From Coturnix japonica (lineage: Eukaryota > Chordata > Aves > Galliformes > Phasianidae): 64,000 nt of DNA. A program made the translations under genes and the position numbers. This document shows positions 28,001-39,255 of this stretch, piece by piece. The notes beneath the pieces were generated by a model. That model was given only the letters and a program-made list of their open reading frames with translations. It was not told the origin of the DNA and did no database searches. Every line of letters begins with the position of its first letter. Position 1 is the first letter of the stretch. The stretch covers positions 32,233,462-32,297,461 of the forward strand of contig NC_029518.1 in the NCBI RefSeq assembly GCF_001577835.2, in the 5' to 3' direction.

Positions 28001-30391
28001 ACCTTGGGACCAGAACTATGCAGCACCATGAGATCCAATAAGTATCTGTGTACATAACAGTGCAGCACTGAGATAGGAACTGTAACTCAGTGACTGCAGC
28101 CACACCATCTACCTGTAAGGTATGGGCAGTTTGCTGCTACGCATGGTGAGCCTTCTTTTTATCCTTGCATTTAAAATGCTGAAAAAGCGAAGGTATTCTG
28201 TTTGTCCAAAGTAACACCTCAATGGTGTTGTCCTCTGTTATGGTGACTGAGCTGCTCTGACAGAAAACTTGCCTGCTTCTTTTCCTCCTGAGAGAAAAGG
28301 TGATGTGACAGGGACAGGCAGATGATGGGAGCACTTGGGAAAATCCCTGTGAAGAACTGGGCACAGCAAGGAGAGCCAACATGTGTAATGAGACCTCCAG
28401 AGTCCCACCATGTAACCCTGCTTTCAGCCTGGCAGGGATTTATAAGGCAAAATGATTTCCAAATGGGTCACTCTATCACAGGCTATACCCGAATCATTGC
28501 TAATTTCTGTGTTTAATCAATATTTTGGACACTAACTCTAGAAAATGTTTTAACCTTGTACCCTGTTAACTGTAGCAGTATGTTGAAAGGATTTCTATTC
28601 TGGTAAGAGATCGTACTTATTTCCTACAGGCATCATCATTCTTCTTGCCTATATGTGAATTTAATCATTATAAAAAGCAGTGTCATTTCATAGCTGAAGG
28701 TAAACTATTATTAAGATGGAAAAATGTTGTAAGGATAGTTTTAGACAAGGACCAGATCTGTACTGGAAGTCATAGACATAAATCACTTTGACAAGGATGA
28801 CCAGAGTTGTGCCAGCATGCTTGTTTTTCCTCCATCTCCTGAGATATGGTCCCATAAGTGAGATGTGTGTTACCTTCAGGAGAGAAGACAGCCAAGCTCC
28901 AGGCACTCAGTATGCTTGAATTAAGCTGGCCCAATAATTTGTCTGAGTCTACCTAGTTTTTAACTGCCTAGCCAGCCAAAATCACTCTCTGATCAAACAT
29001 ATCTGTTGTGTCAGCTTTGATTTCTCTTTCTGATCTTCTTGCCTATCAATCTGCCAGTGCTGCCAAACTGTCATCTGTGAAATGCTAATGAAATACATTG
29101 TGGCTGTGCTTTATTGGTCCAGTATGATAGCATCCTTTCTGGGGAGGAAAAAAAAAAAGAGCAAGCAGGCACTCACAGGCCCAGAAAAAACTAAGACAAT
29201 GATTGACATGTGGTGCTGTTCAGGGAAGGGAACAACTGTGAATGAGTGACTATAGGGACACTGCTGGTGACACTCCTGTAGTTAAGAACTTAGGAACAAC
29301 TACAATGGATGGCACTAAATGCTCTCTGAAATCAGCGTCCTTCTCCAATTCTGGCCAGAGAAGCACAGAAAAGATTGTCCAGAAATACAATGCTAGTTTG
29401 CTATGTCTTGCAGCAAACTGGATTCTGGAAGTCTTTGGGATTTCTTGGTGTTCAGGAGGCCTTGCAGACTTTTATTCTCTGTATTTGCCCACCTGTTTTC
29501 ATAGCCCTGTAATTTAGCATTCTTGGCATCCAAAATTAGGAGACCATTTATTCACCATCTCTGTTGTTAGCAGATCTGCAAAGGCCCTGTTCTCTTTTGG
29601 GGAGAGTCAAGTACTTTTCCCTTCAAGCCTTCAGAAGAGGTAAAAATGATTGAGTGTCCCTAAGAGTGTAATAAAGTTCAGAAATCCTTTGTGTGAGCTT
29701 TGTCTCTGACAATACATAATGATGGAAACAGGTTAGTGTCAAAGTTACTTCTCACTGCATGAGCATTTGGTCTTTGCGTTAGTTTTCTCTCTACTGAAAA
29801 CCAGTTCTATACTTTCTAACCTTTCCAGACCTGAATTAGAAATATAATAAAAATGACTTTTTGCTCGAAGCTGCATTTATTTTCCTGCTTCTCATTTTGC
29901 ATATGAATTCATGCCTGGCTTCGCAATTAAAAAGCATCTGGAATTCCTTACTTTACAAGAACAGCAGTGGCAGTCAACAGTTTTATTGAGGCAAAAACTA
30001 GCTGTATTGCATGAGGCAGGGGATTTAAGAAAGGTACTAGTCACAATTTGCTGATAAAGAAGGAACAGCTTACCCTTCTATGAGGATAAGGGCTTACTGG
30101 AAAATTCCCCAAGGGTGGCAATCTCCGAGTAAAGATGCTTTCCATTCAGCTGCAAGCCCTAAAATGAGGTTAGGTCTGGTCCCACATGTGAACTGCTGAC
30201 AACTGTGCTCTTAGGGCTGGCTGTGCCCCCTTAGCATGTGCTCAAGTCACTGGTTCAGGCTGTGACCTAAAGGTTTCCATACATAAGCCCTCTGGAAATG
30301 TCCTGCTAAAGGGCCTGAAGTGGCCCTGTAACTTAAGAGGGGGGTCCTTATATCTTTAACAAATGTTCATCCAGTTGGGCTGGGCACGAAG

Positions 30392-30434
30392 TCCCTGAAT
30401 ATGCTGCTTTAATTCCCTGAATATGCTGCTTAAT
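30392..30434. repeat. tandem duplication, 22-base period
   Basis: TCCCTGAATATGCTGCTT appears at 30392 and again at 30414, with nearly identical flanking bases. It is directly followed by an AT-rich palindromic stretch and a hairpin. Confidence 0.85.
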
Positions 30435-30446
30435 CTTAATTAATTA

Positions 30447-30469
30447 AGCTACAGCTTAATTCTGTAGCT
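30447..30469. repeat. perfect inverted repeat, 8-base arms
   Basis: AGCTACAG (30447-30454), a seven-base loop, then CTGTAGCT (30462-30469). It follows a TAATTAATTAA stretch. No gene end is nearby, so a terminator role is not suggested. Confidence 0.75.
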
Positions 30470-31226
30470 GTGGAGATATATATTAAGATACTTATATGAT
30501 AATAGATGTAACTATCATAGCATATCTCAAGGCAACATTCAATTGCCTTAAGCATCATGGTAGGCTTTATTTTGGGTATGCCATGGGGAAGTCTGGATCT
30601 GTGCATTCACACCGCTTCCGGCACTGAGCATGAGATTGTTCTGGTAGCCCAGGAAGCTGAAGCAGATTTAGAGTTCCCTGTAACTGTTCCTTGTGCAGTA
30701 CATTAGCCTGGATTCCATTTTGGTAATCTGTATGTTTTTATTGAAACCTCTAGGAGAAGATCGGAGTGAAATAATAGTTTCACCTCTATCTAAACACAGA
30801 ATTAACATTCTTCTTCAGAGTGTAGGACAGCTATTAATTTTTGTGTGGATAACAGCATGTTGTATAGGATGTTTAATGAATACACATCTCACATCTGAAG
30901 TGCTGTCTTGCATCTTAAACAATAGCAGCTATTTATGCCAGCTTCAGAGCTGTCTGTGGTTTCATTTCCCAAATGCATTTCAATAACCACTTTCAATGCA
31001 ATCTAAGCAGGCTGCTAATAATAAAATTTTATTTACTTGCATTATCAACTACCCTGCTATTTTTTAAAAGTGTCTTTACTTTATTGTCTAGCTTCTTACC
31101 ATGAATGCTGTTAACCCACTCTTAAATCTTCATTTAACTTCAGCTCTGGTCCGCTCTTTCATATAAACACAGTGCTGGAATGCATTTGAGAACTTAACAC
31201 ATCTCAAAGAAGATTTATATACATGC

Positions 31227-31249
31227 AAAAAAAAAAAAAAAAAAAAAAA
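31227..31249. repeat. poly-A tract of 23
   Basis: An uninterrupted run of 23 A. No recognisable retroposed sequence precedes it, and no target duplication was seen, so a processed copy is not supported. Confidence 0.9.
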
Positions 31250-31836
31250 GTGAATATTTTTAAAACACAACGTCTTCAGGCATTTACGATTTACTAACAA
31301 TCAGGTTTATAATCATTGCAAACAAGACTGCAGTCACTTTCTGAGAGTGTGTTAGAGGAATGGATCAGGAGGCCCATTATAGCTGGAATTAGCCATTTGA
31401 ATGGACCAAGCAACCAAAAGCAGCAGAGCAAAATAGCGCAGCAAACTGAAGTCATTTGCTAGTGATTAGTGGCAGAAACCAGATCATAGTCAAGGTCTTG
31501 TGGGTCTCACTTTTGTCCTTGTTTTTTGATCACTTTGCTCCTTCCTGCATGCGTAAATTTTGGCACTAGACATGCCATATTTCTTTGCAGTGAATAAATA
31601 ACATTTGGTTTGCTTCCAGCAACAAACTTTCTTATACTTAATCAAACAGTTTATTAGAGCATGAAGGAAAATTGGTCATGACTTCAGTTCCTGTACAGCC
31701 TGAATTAACAAGCTGTCTGTTGCCAACTCTAAACTTGGAAGTGCTAATGGTAATTAAAATCTATTTTCACACAGGTTTCACAGTTTTAAGATGGAGAGGT
31801 ATTGAGACTCATGAGAATTTCCAGACTATGTATTAC

Positions 31837-31866
31837 AAAAAAAAGAAAAAAAAAAAAAAAAAAAAA
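31837..31866. repeat. A-rich tract with one G
   Basis: About 30 bases of A with a single G. An open frame running through it encodes a polylysine and is an artefact of the repeat. Confidence 0.9.
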
Positions 31867-32170
31867 GTGTTTTTTTATCTACAGGATGGTGTTATGTGTG
31901 GGAAAGACATAATAATTAATGAATTATTAATGTGGTGTGTGATGTTGAATTTGTTCTCCTTCAGCATGTTTATGACTGTATGTTCTCTAAAATCTTTTGA
32001 GAGAAGTTTGAAACTACAACTTACAAATTTTGCTATTTTTTGTTAACTTTTTCATCGTTACATTCTTGTTCTAGAAGCAAAATACTGACAAAATAGTGCT
32101 AATATTGAAATGGACAGGCTATCTGTAGGCTGTCTGTAGCTTTGTTTGGCAGTCATTGTGGCTCATTCAG

Positions 32171-32300
32171 TCATAGAATCATAGAATCACCAAGGTTGGA
32201 AAAGACCTAAAAGATCATCCAACCATTCACCTATTACCAATAGCTCCCACTAAACCATGTCCCTCAGTACAATGTCCAGTCGTTCCTTGAGTCAAGTTTC
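32171..32300 (-). mobile_element. CR1 LINE 3' fragment, well preserved
   Basis: It starts with two ATAGAATC units (the CR1 terminal 8-base repeat, inverted), then CACCAAGGTTGGAAAAGACC, ATCATCCAACCATTCACC, and CACTAAACCATGTCCCTCAG. This is the clearest CR1 3' end in the window. It is read on the minus strand and loses similarity after about 32,300. It is the youngest-looking copy of those seen. Confidence 0.9.
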
Positions 32301-34139
32301 TCTCAGGTGCATTTAGGTAAGACACCTTATATTATCAAAGTACTCTTACCTCAAGCTGAAGTGGCACTGCGCTCCAAAAGGTAATCTTTTTAATTATTTA
32401 ACAAATTCACACTATACAATAAGGGAAATAAGAGAAGGATAGTCATACTTTGTTTTCCACTTCATTTTCTAAGCCAGCTTCCTGGCTAATTCAATCTACT
32501 GGATCAGTGGGAGGGACAAGAGAGAGACTGAAAAAATGTTGACTGTCATATCGACAGGAGACTTGAATTAATGTTCTTTAGCACAGAATGGAAGCATATG
32601 GGCTGCAGGGTGCAGCTCTCCTTGGAAATTTACTGCCGAAACTGTACCATCTCTATTAACACAGCTGCTGGCCTGTGAAGCAGGAATCAGTTCTTATGTT
32701 AACCTTCAAGAAGCGTTTCTGGAGTTACTGCACACTAATATCCTGTCTTTTGCTTCACTACAGCATCGCGTATTATAACTCTATTCCAAGTCACACCTGC
32801 ACAGCTCTGGAAGTGTTACTGTAGGATGTAACATACTATGGATTTTTCTTACGGTAATAGGAAAGAAACAAAGTTATATTCACCCAACCTGATAACTGTT
32901 ACCAAATCTCACTTTTCTCCTGTGAAAAAGGAAAGAGCACTTTGATAGAATATCTTCCACATAAATATTGTCTGTTCCCTGCTGCAGCATGCTGCTCAAT
33001 TTGCCTGCATGTCAGCTGATTTCCAAGGCAGTTCTGTCCTCCTACATAATCAGATGCAGACAGTTCCTTTAGATACTACTTCCACAGATGTTCTACTTTG
33101 CTTCCCCGCTGTTTTCCCCAGGAAATAGCGAGGCTCTCTTATCTCTCATTTCTTCACTTTCAAGCTCTGAAATGTTTCATCTGAAAAGAATGTAAAAGAT
33201 TTAAACTTAAGCTCCAAGAATAAAATGCTGAAGTGTAATCTATGCACTAAGTAGGACTGCCTCCAATGTGCAACCTTGTCTAGCTGAGCATGTGCCTGAG
33301 AGGATGTTTGTCATTAAGGCTCTGTATGGGAGTCACAGATTTGGTGTTTTCTGTTACAACCTGTGCTACTGTATTCTGTATTATCTTATATAACTTCCTT
33401 AATCTTTATCTCAGTGTAAAATAATAATGCACGCTTCTCATTTATGTGGGAAATGGTGTTGCTACAGCTGTAACATCTGAGTGGTTTCAGGATCTGCTGA
33501 TGGAAGGCACAAATAAGTTCAGGGACTTAGGAGTGCAAAGAGGTTAGCAGGAGTGTGTAGGGACTGAAAGGATGGTCACGAGAACATCAGCTGAGATAAA
33601 GTATCACTGACTTACACTGTTAAAAAAAAGAGTACTGGTGAAATGGTTACAGTCAGATATAATCAGTATGAACTGGTTCTTGAAAGTCTCTTCCAACTCA
33701 CTATCCTTGCTGCCTGAGCAGAAATGTGTTTGAGTTTGATCTCACTGAAGACATTGTCCTGTCCCATAGTGCTGCTAGCACTGGGGTGTGTATTCTAAAG
33801 CTGTCCTTTGGAATGATGTGCCTCTTTATTTTTAAGATTGTGGCAGCAAGGAATACAAATACTTTTGCTTTGTATGTTTCTGTCATCCAAGACAGGTATT
33901 TGTTTCTACCTCCAGCAGAACAGATTAAGTCTGCCTGTTTGAAAATGCACAAAGCACTGAAAAGGGGGAAAAAATGTGTCAGAAAGTAAGAAAACCTGAA
34001 TTTTAAAAGAAGTGCAGTTTCAAGAGCTGATGAATTGTGCAAAACAAACATTTTTAGCCCTACTTTGACTAAGAAAGGCTGGGTACAGGCCCCAGACAGT
34101 TCATTCCCGATATGTTGAAGTGTGAGAAGAAAAAAAGAA
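32301..34139. other. spacer between a CR1 fragment and the PIGM 3' end
   Basis: No gene recognised. Two overlapping open frames on opposite strands at 33.7-34.05 kb have no known motif. One short stretch near 33,666-33,715 faintly resembles CR1. Confidence 0.6.
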
Positions 34140-34160
34140 TCCCAGCATAACTATTGTGTT

Positions 34161-34178
34161 TTTATTTATTTGTTTATT
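34161..34178 (-). terminator. cluster of polyadenylation signals for PIGM
   Basis: Three TTTATT hexamers on the plus strand (34161-34166, 34165-34170, 34173-34178) read as AATAAA on the minus strand, about 640-650 bases past the PIGM stop. A further AATAAA at 34265-34270 and one at the stop codon itself are alternatives. Which site is used cannot be told from sequence alone. Confidence 0.45.
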
Positions 34179-34380
34179 AGCTTAACCTCTGCAAAATCTT
34201 CCACCCACATACTGGAATGTATAAAACCATCAAGCTCACAACGTCCCCTTGTATAAAAGGATATTTTATTGACGATAATCTTCCATGTTTTCCTAGACAG
34301 AAGCCACAGTCCTTAACACGGACAGTGAGAAAAAGGGTGTTGGGGAATGTAACTGGGGCTGCTCTGTGGGAAGGCAAGAG

Positions 34381-34416
34381 CCAGAAAGAAGCCCCCAGCC
34401 AGAAAGAAGCCCCCAG
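34381..34416. repeat. 18-base tandem duplication in PIGM 3' flank
   Basis: The unit CCAGAAAGAAGCCCCCAG occurs twice in a row without mismatch. It lies inside the probable PIGM 3' UTR. The exact identity suggests a recent slippage or duplication event. Confidence 0.9.
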
Positions 34417-34813
34417 CACAGGCCATTCCTTCGGTGGCCATGGCACAGCCCCACCACATCTGTCAGCAGCAGGCAGAGATGAACACAGGTCATGGAGTCC
34501 AGCTGCAGATGTGGTAAGTGATGAACAAGGTCTAAGGTCCTTCTAGTGACTTCAGTTACGAGCAGCAGCAGACAGCCACATCAAGGCAGTTTCAGTCCAT
34601 GCAGCAGGCAGGTTCCCTTACAGCCAGTGATCAGGGCAGGCCAGTGGCTGCTCACTGCAGTTAAGACCCATGAATGCCCTCACAGCCCTAACAAAGCATT
34701 GCTTACATACCGCATCCATTATGTTACGTACACATTTATGTTCACCAGAGTGCTGCTGGTATGAAAACCCTTGCTGAAGACAATAATGCCATTTCTGAAT
34801 TTTGGTATATTTA

Positions 34814-36070
34814 TTACTGCTCTTTGAGTTTTCTGGCAACTTGTGTTTCCTGCTGATAATGTGAAATAATCTGTACAAGTATGAAGCTATTGATAAAAAG
34901 GAAAAGCAGGCCAGCCAACCATATGAATAAAAAGGTGTTATAACCCTTGAACTCCAGAAAGTAGGCAGGAACAAGCCAGAGGCCTTGTCCCATAAACCAC
35001 AGGAAGAGCAGCAGCACGCCGCGACGCCATGACATCTTAATATTAGGAATTATGATGGGCAAAAGGCAGAGGTACCATATAAAATACTGGGACGTGCACA
35101 CTTTGTTAAAACTCACAAAAATAGCTGTGTGCAGGAAACAACAAAAAACAAGGTCTTTGTAAAACGCTACAGACACAACCAGGAGCAGAAGCAGCTGTGG
35201 CAGGAAAGCTGCAAGCCCAAGGGCAAAACTCCATTTGCTTTCTGCAGTTAAATACAACATGTAGAAATAGGGAGAGAAATTGTGTCGGATATCCCTCCTG
35301 GTCAGGTGGTAGAGGTAGGCGTGCTCCAAGAACTCCCAGCCGTAGAGGTGGTAAAACCCGAAGGTCAAGGCGGCCAACACGGATCCAGCGACCGCTCCGA
35401 AGAGCAGCACGTTGCGGTTCAGCACCCGCACAACCCGCCGCCAGACGCCCCCTACGAGCGTCAACTTGGCCGTTCCGTCACTCTCTTTCCCCGCAGCCCC
35501 TTCCCCGCCGCCCTGCAGGTGCAGCGCTATGGGCAGCGCGTAAGTCAGCGGGTAGATCTTCAGGTGCACGGCCAGCCCGTAGCACAGCGCGGCCGGCCCC
35601 GCGCTCCCCGCTTCCACCAGGTGCAGTGCGGCCAGCACCAGCACAGCCACCAGCGCCTCCGCGTTGCCGCGAGTGGACACGGCCATGGGCAGCGGGTTGA
35701 GCAGCCAGGCGGCGGCGCAGCACCCGCAGGCCCGCCCCGGGGAGGCCCCTCGGCGCCGCAAGGCCCGGTAGGCTACACCGGCAGCCGCCAGGTCCCCGGC
35801 CACGAAGAGCAGCTTCCCGAACAGCTCGCCGAGGTGAACGTTGGGCGTCAGCAGCCAGGCCAGCAGCGGCGTGTAGCGGAAGGTGGCCCGCCCGTAGGGC
35901 GACCGCCCCTGGCTCACCAGCCGCGCCGCGTCCGTGAACACCCGGTAGTCCACGTCGGTGTACCGCACCCGCATCACCGCGTCCTGGTACAGCCCGTACA
36001 GCACCAGGCCCAGCCTGCCCAGCAGCCCCGCACCCAGCGCCGCGCACAGCCCCGGCCGCCCCCCCGCCAT
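34814..36070 (-). CDS. PIGM: GPI mannosyltransferase 1 catalytic subunit (PIG-M), complete single-exon gene
   Basis: PIG-M, working with PIG-X, transfers the first alpha-1,4-mannose from dolichol-phosphate-mannose to GlcN-(acyl)PI on the lumenal side of the ER membrane (family GT50). The open frame encodes 418 residues, close to the roughly 423 of human PIGM, and is uninterrupted, as expected for this intronless gene. Seen in the protein: a hydrophobic N-terminal segment at about residues 8-28; the DXD catalytic motif as DVD at residues 39-41, just after it in the first lumenal loop; [14 protein letters not shown] at 64-77; [18 protein letters not shown] at 123-140; [13 protein letters not shown] at 169-181; a Gly/Ser-rich stretch at 187-200; [12 protein letters not shown] at 263-274; and [16 protein letters not shown] at 318-333. 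Hydrophobic helices fill the rest. The start ATG has G at -3 and at +4 and gives the expected N-terminus. The first two thirds are very GC-rich and the last third has ordinary composition. Recognition is from family knowledge, with no search run. Confidence 0.97.
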   Translation of the reverse strand: MAGGRPGLCAALGAGLLGRLGLVLYGLYQDAVMRVRYTDVDYRVFTDAARLVSQGRSPYGRATFRYTPLLAWLLTPNVHLGELFGKLLFVAGDLAAAGVAYRALRRRGASPGRACGCCAAAWLLNPLPMAVSTRGNAEALVAVLVLAALHLVEAGSAGPAALCYGLAVHLKIYPLTYALPIALHLQGGGEGAAGKESDGTAKLTLVGGVWRRVVRVLNRNVLLFGAVAGSVLAALTFGFYHLYGWEFLEHAYLYHLTRRDIRHNFSPYFYMLYLTAESKWSFALGLAAFLPQLLLLLVVSVAFYKDLVFCCFLHTAIFVSFNKVCTSQYFIWYLCLLPIIIPNIKMSWRRGVLLLFLWFMGQGLWLVPAYFLEFKGYNTFLFIWLAGLLFLFINSFILVQIISHYQQETQVARKLKEQ

Positions 36071-36140
36071 TGCAGCGCTTCCGCCGGCTCAGCAGAGCAC
36101 CCAGCGAGACTGCGCGTGAACGTGATGGCACATGCGTGCT
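35320..36140 (-). promoter_or_regulatory. CpG island covering the PIGM promoter and 5' coding half
   Basis: Base composition rises sharply to very high GC with dense CpG from about 35,320 to just upstream of the PIGM start at 36070, then falls back to AT-rich spacer. Just upstream of the start (36075-36085, minus strand) is an ETS/GABP-like core, CGGAAG. No TATA box is evident. Human PIGM is driven by a GC-rich Sp1-dependent promoter, so a CpG-island promoter fits. The transcription start cannot be placed exactly. Confidence 0.75.
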
Positions 36141-39100
36141 GTGGCAATGAAGCCGCTGCCCTGCCCGGTGTGTGTGTGGGGGGGGAGCCTTCAGAGCCGT
36201 CAAGCTCTTAGCGCAGCCAGACCTGTTAGCTATGCAGCTCTGTCAGCAGTGACCAGCTGCCTGCATGCCGTGCTCCTCAAAACAACGGCCAGTGGAGGTG
36301 ACACACTGTTCCACAGCTGCTGTGATGGTGGTGGTGCTGTAATGCAGCACCCGCTACCTCCCTGGGCTCCTATTCACTGTTTGGTCTCTTTAAGCACTCA
36401 ACAAGCATTGATGAATGACAGTGGGTACAGTTCTTTTTGCATAGAGCGATTCAGTCCTATGTATTTGTTTCATCAGCACTTCCGTTTTGTCCTCTGCTGC
36501 TGACTGTCACATGGCAACAACATGTAAAATCCACCTTCACTGTCATGGGCCAACGTAAGAAGATAGAAGACATTACTTTCAGAACAGCCTTTATACCAGA
36601 TAGACACCTTTAATAGGAGTCATCATGAAATTTCTCCATTAATTCCCCATACAACACCATTAAGTCCTAAAGCTGATAATTAATGTATTTTGGGGATGGA
36701 GTGTGAGGGTGGTTGTTGCTGTTTCGTAAGTAATCACTTAGTCACTGCTGCTTTTCCACTTCAGAACAATAAAGACTGGTGATATTTCATCTCCTTCCTC
36801 CTTTTATATATCTTGTACCTTAATGGTTGGGATGTTGTACATCCCAAACTCTGTCACCTAATCTTTTGCAGTGGCCATGATACCCTTTGGAAACCTAGGA
36901 AAAAAATAGAGGAACTGAAATTTGCCAAAGTTCATTTGATGGTGTGTTGAAATTAAATGTTACTGCTTAAATAGTACGGGTTTAATAAAGAAACATACCC
37001 CTTTGGAGGTCTCTTTTTTGTTTGTTTGTTTCTGGCAGTTTGTTTTCAGACAAGTATTTTATTCTCCACTGAAGTTAACAGGAGTTGTGAGGCTGTCCCT
37101 AGTGACTGCTTATCTAGATTCTAAGGAAGAAAAGGTAGGTAATTTAATTCTAAAGTGTTCTAAAGTTAATAGGATAGAAAAACTACCTTAGCTATTGTTG
37201 TACATAATGTAACTGTATGACATTGCTCATGCTGAAAAAATAATTGATTTTCCTTATCAATAATTTAACATCTTGAAAATAAGCCTGAAGCTCTATGGAG
37301 AATTAATGTCTGGCTCAAAAAGGTATTTGGCTTCAGATTTGATACCAACTTGCTTAACCTGGTTTGTCGTGTACTGTAGACTTTAATACAGGAAGGAGGG
37401 CAGTCTTATTAAAGCTGTAAATCTGTGTTTCCTGTAAAATGCTGCTTTTATTTATATAAGACATGAGAAGCCACTTTTAGAAAATGCTAGAAAATAAAAA
37501 CCTAATAGAACCACTGAGACTGAAGCTGATTGATTCCAGTGCACATGAAGATGGAAACAGTATGAAGGAAAATGTGGAGCAGAGTCGAACATAATCATGC
37601 ATTAAATATGAATTAAATATAAATGCGTATGGGAATATATGCACATCTGTTTATTTTATAAGCATCCGTGTTTGTGCACATAGTATACAGAGCTTTTCTG
37701 TTAACCATTGTGTATTTGGGTTACACAGTCTCAGAGGTGATACCATCAGATATTCCATAAACTTGCGGCTACTGAAGAGGTGTAAAGAAATCAATTGAAC
37801 ATTAAGATGATTTTGGTAATATGTAGGATGGAACTTCTAACAGGGTAGACTGCTGTGCTATGACTTATTTGGCTTCCCTTCCAATTTCTTTGGTTTTTGA
37901 TCTTCAAATGTTTCCTTACAAGAGAAATATCCCTGCATAATGTATTTATCAACTGCCAGTGTGATTGATAAAGCAATTGGTACGATCTGTTTCCTGCTGC
38001 ACATAAAATTTGATAGAAAAACTGAGTAACGTTTCTGTTAGATATTTTGGGCTTGGTAAAGCAAATTATTTTCTGCAAATATAAATGATGCCTTTCAAAT
38101 ATTTGTGCTGGGTTGAACTTCAGCTATTTTTGGCAAAAGGAAGGTATGGCTAAGATTATATAATGACATATTCAGTTCTGCTTTAATACCGGAATGAATA
38201 ATACAGTAGGGTTTTCAAAAATAAGATGAAAAAGACATTAGATCTCTTCACAAGAGAAAATCACTGCTATAAATTTAAAGTCACAAGTTTTCACTTTCTT
38301 TTCGGTGTTAATGTATTTACTTCATACTGATGGGTAAATCTATTCCTTTATTCACACATTATGCTAAAAATGTGGCTAGTCAGAGAATGTGCCATGATTG
38401 TAAAGGAAATTTTTTTTCATCACATTATGGTTTCTCACAACATGTTTTAAGTGTTGCTTGCAGAGTTCTTCTTGCAGTGATTGTGTTGGCTGTATGTTGG
38501 AGCAGCGAGTAAAATGCTAGTCCTTCAGGAAAAACAAGAACTTGATAAAAATTAGTTTGTAGGGATACTTAATAAAGGTTAGCATTTCAGAAAAAAACCC
38601 TACCATAGAATCTTCTGAAGTATGATGCTGGCCTAGGGAAAGGTTCCCAAAAATTGTCCTGATTTGCTTTAAGGCAGCCACAAATGTCCTAAGCAGCTTG
38701 CAGTCACAAGACATAAAAAAATAAGCACAGGAAATACTTTGTGTATTCTGAGTCTATAACCACTTAATACAATGTTTTCCAATTATTTGGAGAAAGAAAA
38801 GAGACAAACCTTGGGAAGTATCTGTTTCACACTTCTCACATTATCACATATAAAAAACAGGTTGTAGTTATAGCACATAAAATCTTGAGTGTAAGATAGG
38901 CCACCACATTCTCACCGTCGCTGAGACCTTTGCTAATTCCCAGTTCCTGAGGTCATATCCATATAGGTGGATGAGGCACAGAATTATATTTCAATGTTCT
39001 GTTCTTATTTTTTAGATTGACAAGTAGACATCAAATATAGAAAGAAAATCATATCAGCTCTGCTACTAAGTTTTTCTTCTAACACTGCTTTTGGAACAGA

Positions 39101-39167
39101 TGAGCTATAGACGTGAAAAGGCACGAGAGCTAATCATCAATAATTTGTTTGGAAATAGATCTAAATG
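36141..39167. other. spacer upstream of PIGM, no gene seen
   Basis: GC content drops quickly after the PIGM island. No divergent exon could be identified on the plus strand, although CpG-island promoters often give short divergent transcripts. Confidence 0.55.
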
Positions 39168-39255
39168 ACTTCTTTGGCTAAGTGGCTAAAGTGATAAGTG
39201 CAGAATTATGGGCTGTAACTCAAAAGTTACAGAGACTGTGGTTGAGGCCAGAATT
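39168..39255 (+). pseudogene. tRNA-like relic (Leu/Ser-type) or tRNA-derived SINE head
   Basis: TGGCTAAGTGGCTAAAGTG resembles the A box of tRNA-Leu/Ser. It is followed by a weak anticodon-type stem around ATTATGG, a small AACT-CAAA-AGTT hairpin in the place of a long variable arm (39217-39228), and TGTGG-TTGAGG-CCAGA, which resembles a T arm with a degenerate B box. The two ends do not pair as an acceptor stem, and the B box lacks one base of GGTTCRANNCC. It is therefore not a working tRNA gene. It could be an old tRNA pseudogene, a SINE head, or chance. Confidence 0.3.

Larger units (their letters stand above)
25057..32170. other. AT-rich spacer, no gene seen
   Basis: Holds the 22-base duplication and hairpin near 30.4 kb and the poly-A at 31.2 kb. 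No coding similarity was recognised. A frame of 114 codons at 26131-26475 looks like chance. Confidence 0.6.
34140..34813 (-). other. PIGM: probable 3' untranslated region of PIGM
   Basis: This stretch lies just downstream of the PIGM stop codon on the minus strand. It contains several AATAAA signals read on that strand: one overlapping the stop region, one at about 34265-34270, and a cluster at 34161-34178. It also contains an 18-base tandem duplication at 34381-34416. Small open frames on either strand here have no recognisable protein character. The left end of the transcript is inferred from the signals only. Confidence 0.5.

Noticed and set aside
31227-31249. Poly-A tail of a processed pseudogene
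   Set aside because: No gene-like sequence upstream and no flanking target duplication could be seen.
31672-32046. 124-codon plus-strand open frame
   Set aside because: It runs through an A-rich tract that encodes polylysine, and the remaining residues match nothing known.
33666-33715. Possible CR1 3' fragment (GAACTGG...TCTCTTCCAACTC)
   Set aside because: The resemblance is limited to a few scattered words without the terminal ATTCTATGA repeat; too weak to list.
35282-36211. 309-codon plus-strand open frame and a 241-codon minus-strand frame overlapping PIGM
   Set aside because: Both are Pro/Arg/Gly/Ala-rich shadows of the GC-rich PIGM coding sequence, where stop codons are rare in every frame.
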